A program made the position numbers and the translations under genes. A stretch of 13,563 bases of DNA from Actinophytocola sp036402745 (lineage in GTDB: Bacteria; Actinomycetota; Actinomycetes; Mycobacteriales; Pseudonocardiaceae): the NCBI RefSeq assembly GCF_036402745.1, contig NZ_DASWSJ010000108.1, positions 1-13,563 of the forward strand. The letters run 5' to 3'. The notes under the pieces are model-generated. The model worked only from the letters and a program-made list of their open reading frames with translations, was not told where the DNA came from and searched no databases. This document shows, in pieces, positions 11,291-13,563 of the stretch. Numbering within the stretch: the stretch's first letter is position 1; every line of letters begins with the position of its first letter.

Positions 11291-12529
11291 ATGATGTCCG
11301 CACGCATCACCCTGCTCGCCGTAGCCGCGGTGGCCGCGGCCACGCTGCCGGGGGCGGTCGCCAACGCCGACAAAGCGCCGGCCGACGCCCAGGCGGTCGT
11401 GTTCGCCGACGAGTTCGACGGGGCGGCCGGCACCGCGCCCGACGCGAGCAAGTGGCAGCTCGAGACCGGCGACAACGTCAACAACCACGAACGGCAGTTC
11501 TACACGAACTCCACCAGCAACGCCGCGCTCGACGGCAACGGCAACCTCGTGATCACCGCGCGCCGGGAGAACCCCGCCAACTACCAGTGCTGGTACGGAA
11601 CCTGCGAGTACACCTCGGCCCGGCTCAACACCTCGGGCAGGTTCACCCAGACCTACGGGCACTACGAGGCCCGGCTCAAGATCTCCCGCGGCCAGGGCAT
11701 GTGGCCGGCCTTCTGGATGCTCGGCGACAACATCGGCGGCGCCGGCTGGCCGCAGTGCGGCGAGATCGACATCATGGAGAACGTCGGCTTCGAACCGTCC
11801 ACAGTGCACGGAACCATCCACGGCCCCGGCTACTCCGGCTCCGGCGGGATCGGTGCGCCCTTCTCCGTCGGCGGCGCGTTCGCCGACGACTTCCACACCT
11901 TCGCGGTCGACTGGGCGCCGAACACCATCACGTGGTCGGTGGACGGCCACGCGTACGAGACCCGTACGCCGGCCGACCTGAACGGCAACCACTGGGTGTT
12001 CGACCACCCGTTCTACATCATCATGAACCTCGCGGTCGGCGGGTACTGGCCGGGCGACCCGGACGGTTCGACCACCTTCCCCCAGCAGCTCGTCGTGGAC
12101 TATGTGCACGTCACCACCGGCTCGACCGGTGGTGGCTCGGGTGCGACGGGCCGGATCACCGGCTACGGCGGCAAGTGCGCCGACGTGGCCGCGGCGAGCA
12201 CCGCGAACGGCACGGCGGTCCAGCTGTACGACTGCAACAACAGCAGCGCGCAGAGCTGGACCGTGGGCTCGGACCAGACCCTGCGGGCGCTCGGCAAGTG
12301 CATGGACGTGACGTCGGCCGGTACGGCGAACGGCACACAGGTGCAGCTGTATGACTGCAACGGCTCCGCCGCGCAGAAGTGGCAGCCCGGATCGGGCGGG
12401 ACGCTGGTCAACGCCGGGTCGGGCAGATGCCTGGACGCGACCGGCCCGAGTTCGGCCAACGGCACCCGGTTGCAGATCTGGGACTGCAACGGTTCCGCCG
12501 CCAACCAGAAGTGGACGCTTCCGTCCTGA
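11291..12529 (+). CDS. Secreted GH16 endo-beta-glucanase with ricin-type lectin (CBM13) domain
   Basis: A 412-residue secreted enzyme. Residues 1-27 are a signal peptide (ITLLAVAAVAAATLPGAVANA is the hydrophobic core and likely cut region). The GH16 domain (about 35-275) carries the catalytic GEIDIMENVG (157-166): Glu158 nucleophile, Asp160, Glu163 acid/base. GMWPAFWML (136-144) and the GYWPGDPDG and VVDYVHV ends are typical of laminarinase-type members. It should hydrolyse internal beta-1,3 (or mixed) glucan bonds. A short Gly/Ser linker (278-287) leads to a beta-trefoil (288-412) with three repeats, each with a GxC(A/M/L)D start, a YDCN or WDCN and a Q-x-W end (321-323, 362-364, 406-408), for sugar binding. 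GGAGAG at 11279-11284 precedes ATG 11291; ATG 11294 is an equally possible start. Probably free-living polysaccharide or fungal wall degradation; the upstream DasR-like site fits that. Confidence 0.95.
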   Translation: MMSARITLLAVAAVAAATLPGAVANADKAPADAQAVVFADEFDGAAGTAPDASKWQLETGDNVNNHERQFYTNSTSNAALDGNGNLVITARRENPANYQCWYGTCEYTSARLNTSGRFTQTYGHYEARLKISRGQGMWPAFWMLGDNIGGAGWPQCGEIDIMENVGFEPSTVHGTIHGPGYSGSGGIGAPFSVGGAFADDFHTFAVDWAPNTITWSVDGHAYETRTPADLNGNHWVFDHPFYIIMNLAVGGYWPGDPDGSTTFPQQLVVDYVHVTTGSTGGGSGATGRITGYGGKCADVAAASTANGTAVQLYDCNNSSAQSWTVGSDQTLRALGKCMDVTSAGTANGTQVQLYDCNGSAAQKWQPGSGGTLVNAGSGRCLDATGPSSANGTRLQIWDCNGSAANQKWTLPS

Positions 12530-12536
12530 GGATCCA

Positions 12537-12571
12537 GGGCCGGTGCCTGCCATACCGGCAGGTACCGGCCC
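12537..12571 (+). terminator. Strong hairpin terminator of the GH16 gene
   Basis: Positions 12537-12551 pair with 12557-12571: GGGCCGGT/ACCGGCCC, one G-U pair, then CCTGCC/GGCAGG, with a 5-nt ATACC loop. A 15-bp stem starting eight bases after the stop codon. Confidence 0.85.
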
Positions 12572-12605
12572 CGATCAGGCGTGCCGCGCCGGTGCCGGGG
12601 GTATG

Positions 12606-12638
12606 CCGAGTGACGGCAGGGACGAAAGCGGCACTCGG
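12606..12638. other. Inverted repeat in the leader of the quinone oxidoreductase
   Basis: CCGAGTG (12606-12612) and CACTCGG (12632-12638) pair across 19 nt, with CG/CG (12614-12615 with 12629-12630) continuing the stem after one A-G mismatch. It lies 50 nt upstream of the GTG at 12688, so it could be an operator or a leader hairpin. Nothing else stands out in 12572-12687. Confidence 0.35.
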
Positions 12639-12687
12639 GGACATCGTGCCGCGTCAGCGTCCGCTCCGGGGGGCTGCGAAGGGGGCG

Positions 12688-13563
12688 GTGTTGAAGGCGG
12701 CGCGTGCGTATCCGATCACCGAGCACACCACCGACCTGCGCGTCGAGTACGTCGAGGAGCCCACCCCCGGCATCGGAGAGGTGCTGGTGCAGGTCACCGC
12801 CGCCGGAGTAACGCCGTGGGACCATACCGTCGCCACCGGCGCCATGCCAGGGCCGGTCACGCTGGGCAACGAGGGTGCGGGCGTCGTCGTCGCCGACCCC
12901 GCCGGCCGCTGGGAGCCCGGCACTCGCGTGATGTTCTTCGCCGGCCCCGTCGGCGTGACCGCCGACGGCACGATGGCCGAGTTCGCGGTGATCCCGGAAC
13001 AGAACCTGGCCGAGATACCGGTGAACGTCTCCGACGAGGTGGCGGCCACGGTGCCGATCGCGTACCTCACCGCCGTGCTCGCCCTGCGGCTGGGCATGTT
13101 CTCGCGGGGCGCACGTGTCTTCTCTCCCGCCATCGGCGGCAGTGTCGGCAACGCGACCGCCCAGCTGGCCCGCGCCCTGGGCGCCTCCGCCGTGGCCGGC
13201 AGCACGGGCAGCACGGCCAAGGCCGAGGCCGTACGCGCGGCGCCGTGGGCGTACGGGATCGCGGTGGCCGACCTCGAACGGCACCGGCTGGCCGACGGGC
13301 TCGGCGACGGCTTCGCCGGCGGGATCGACCTCGCCGTCGACGGCGTCGGCGGGGAGCTGACCGCGCAGATCGCCGGGGCGCTGGCGACCGGAGGGCGGAT
13401 CGTGCTGGTCGGCGGGGCCGGCGGCAGGGTCGCGCAGCTGCCGATCGGCGAGGTCGTACGGCGCCGTGCCAGCCTGCACGGGTTCTCCCTGACCGCGGTC
13501 GATGCGGCGCAGTCGCGTCTCGCCTGGTCCACCATCATCGGCCTGCTGGCCGGCGGGCGGATC
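12688..13563 (+). CDS. MDR-superfamily quinone oxidoreductase-like protein, 3' truncated by window
   Basis: The first 292 codons of a zinc-independent medium-chain dehydrogenase/reductase. The N-terminal GroES-like part has LKAARAYP, EEPTPGIGEVLVQVTAAGVTPWDH (by position 23-46) and LGNEGAGVV (59-67). The catalytic-zinc Cys-His pair of alcohol dehydrogenases is absent, as in quinone oxidoreductases. A Rossmann NAD(P)H domain starts with VFSPAIGGSVGNATAQLARALGA (by position 144-166), then DLAVDGVGGEL and GRIVLVGGAGG. Probable role: NADPH-dependent reduction of quinones or enones in the cytosol. AAGGGGG at 12679-12685 is five bases from TTG 12691 and two from GTG 12688; TTG (giving MKAARAYP, the usual family opening) is equally possible, and GTG 12646 is a weaker alternative. 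The frame is open at the last base, so the gene continues beyond the window. Confidence 0.85.
   Translation, partial: MLKAARAYPITEHTTDLRVEYVEEPTPGIGEVLVQVTAAGVTPWDHTVATGAMPGPVTLGNEGAGVVVADPAGRWEPGTRVMFFAGPVGVTADGTMAEFAVIPEQNLAEIPVNVSDEVAATVPIAYLTAVLALRLGMFSRGARVFSPAIGGSVGNATAQLARALGASAVAGSTGSTAKAEAVRAAPWAYGIAVADLERHRLADGLGDGFAGGIDLAVDGVGGELTAQIAGALATGGRIVLVGGAGGRVAQLPIGEVVRRRASLHGFSLTAVDAAQSRLAWSTIIGLLAGGRI

Noticed and set aside
12163..13479. Long minus-strand open frame opposite the lectin domain and the quinone oxidoreductase.
   Set aside because: It crosses a strong terminator and two well-supported plus-strand genes, and its amino-acid composition is typical of GC-rich antisense frames.
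1..13563. CRISPR arrays, tRNA/rRNA genes, transposases, phage or toxin-antitoxin genes.
   Set aside because: Looked for on both strands; no regularly spaced repeats, cloverleaf features or characteristic protein motifs were seen.

Overview
The window is high-GC DNA with dense, closely packed genes, frequent GTG starts, GGAGG-type ribosome binding sites, strong hairpin terminators without U-tracts, and families typical of actinomycetes (ECF42 sigma factor with a DGPF/YCII partner, F420/flavin-type LLM oxidoreductase, secreted GH16 plus ricin-type lectin, and a site resembling the DasR operator). I infer a filamentous soil actinomycete, possibly of the Pseudonocardiales; the genus cannot be fixed from the sequence alone.

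Layout. 6-2142 (+): a translationally coupled ArsR-type regulator, an SRPBCC/AHSA1 protein and an alpha/beta hydrolase. 2302-2475 (+): a 57-residue unknown protein whose ribosome binding site lies inside a perfect 11-bp inverted repeat. 2505-2568: a strong bidirectional terminator with one arm duplicated. 2572-5563 (-): a DGPF/YCII protein and an ECF42 sigma factor (overlapping by 4 nt), then a DinB/maleylpyruvate-isomerase-like protein and an alpha/beta hydrolase (overlapping by 1 nt); a TGTCGA-N17-CGTC match to the ECF42 promoter signature lies between the two pairs. 5679-6911 (+): an MFS exporter behind two tandem dyads. 7185-7457 (+) and 7454-8863 (-): a small two-TM protein and a membrane GGDEF diguanylate cyclase, meeting at one shared CTAG that gives both genes their stop codon.

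8864-9086 is a 223-nt intergenic gap with a good-SD 14-codon ORF and a large nested inverted-repeat structure (8983-9088), the strongest candidate here for an undescribed RNA or DNA element. 9087-10631 (-): an LLM flavin-dependent oxidoreductase fused to a complete hemerythrin (HHE) domain, divergent from a MarR regulator (10698-11186, +), with a TCTGTC-T-GACAGA dyad between them and apparently leaderless starts on both sides. 11291-12529 (+): a secreted GH16 endo-beta-glucanase with a three-repeat ricin-type lectin domain, preceded by a DasR-like site and two more dyads and followed by a 15-bp terminator. 12688-13563 (+): an MDR-family quinone oxidoreductase running off the window.

No CRISPR array, rRNA, tRNA or recognisable transposase was seen. 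The genes are mainly regulatory and accessory (stress or redox response, export, c-di-GMP signalling, polysaccharide degradation). No multi-gene novel system is evident; the unusual content is mostly in intergenic RNA/DNA structure and in the LLM-hemerythrin fusion.
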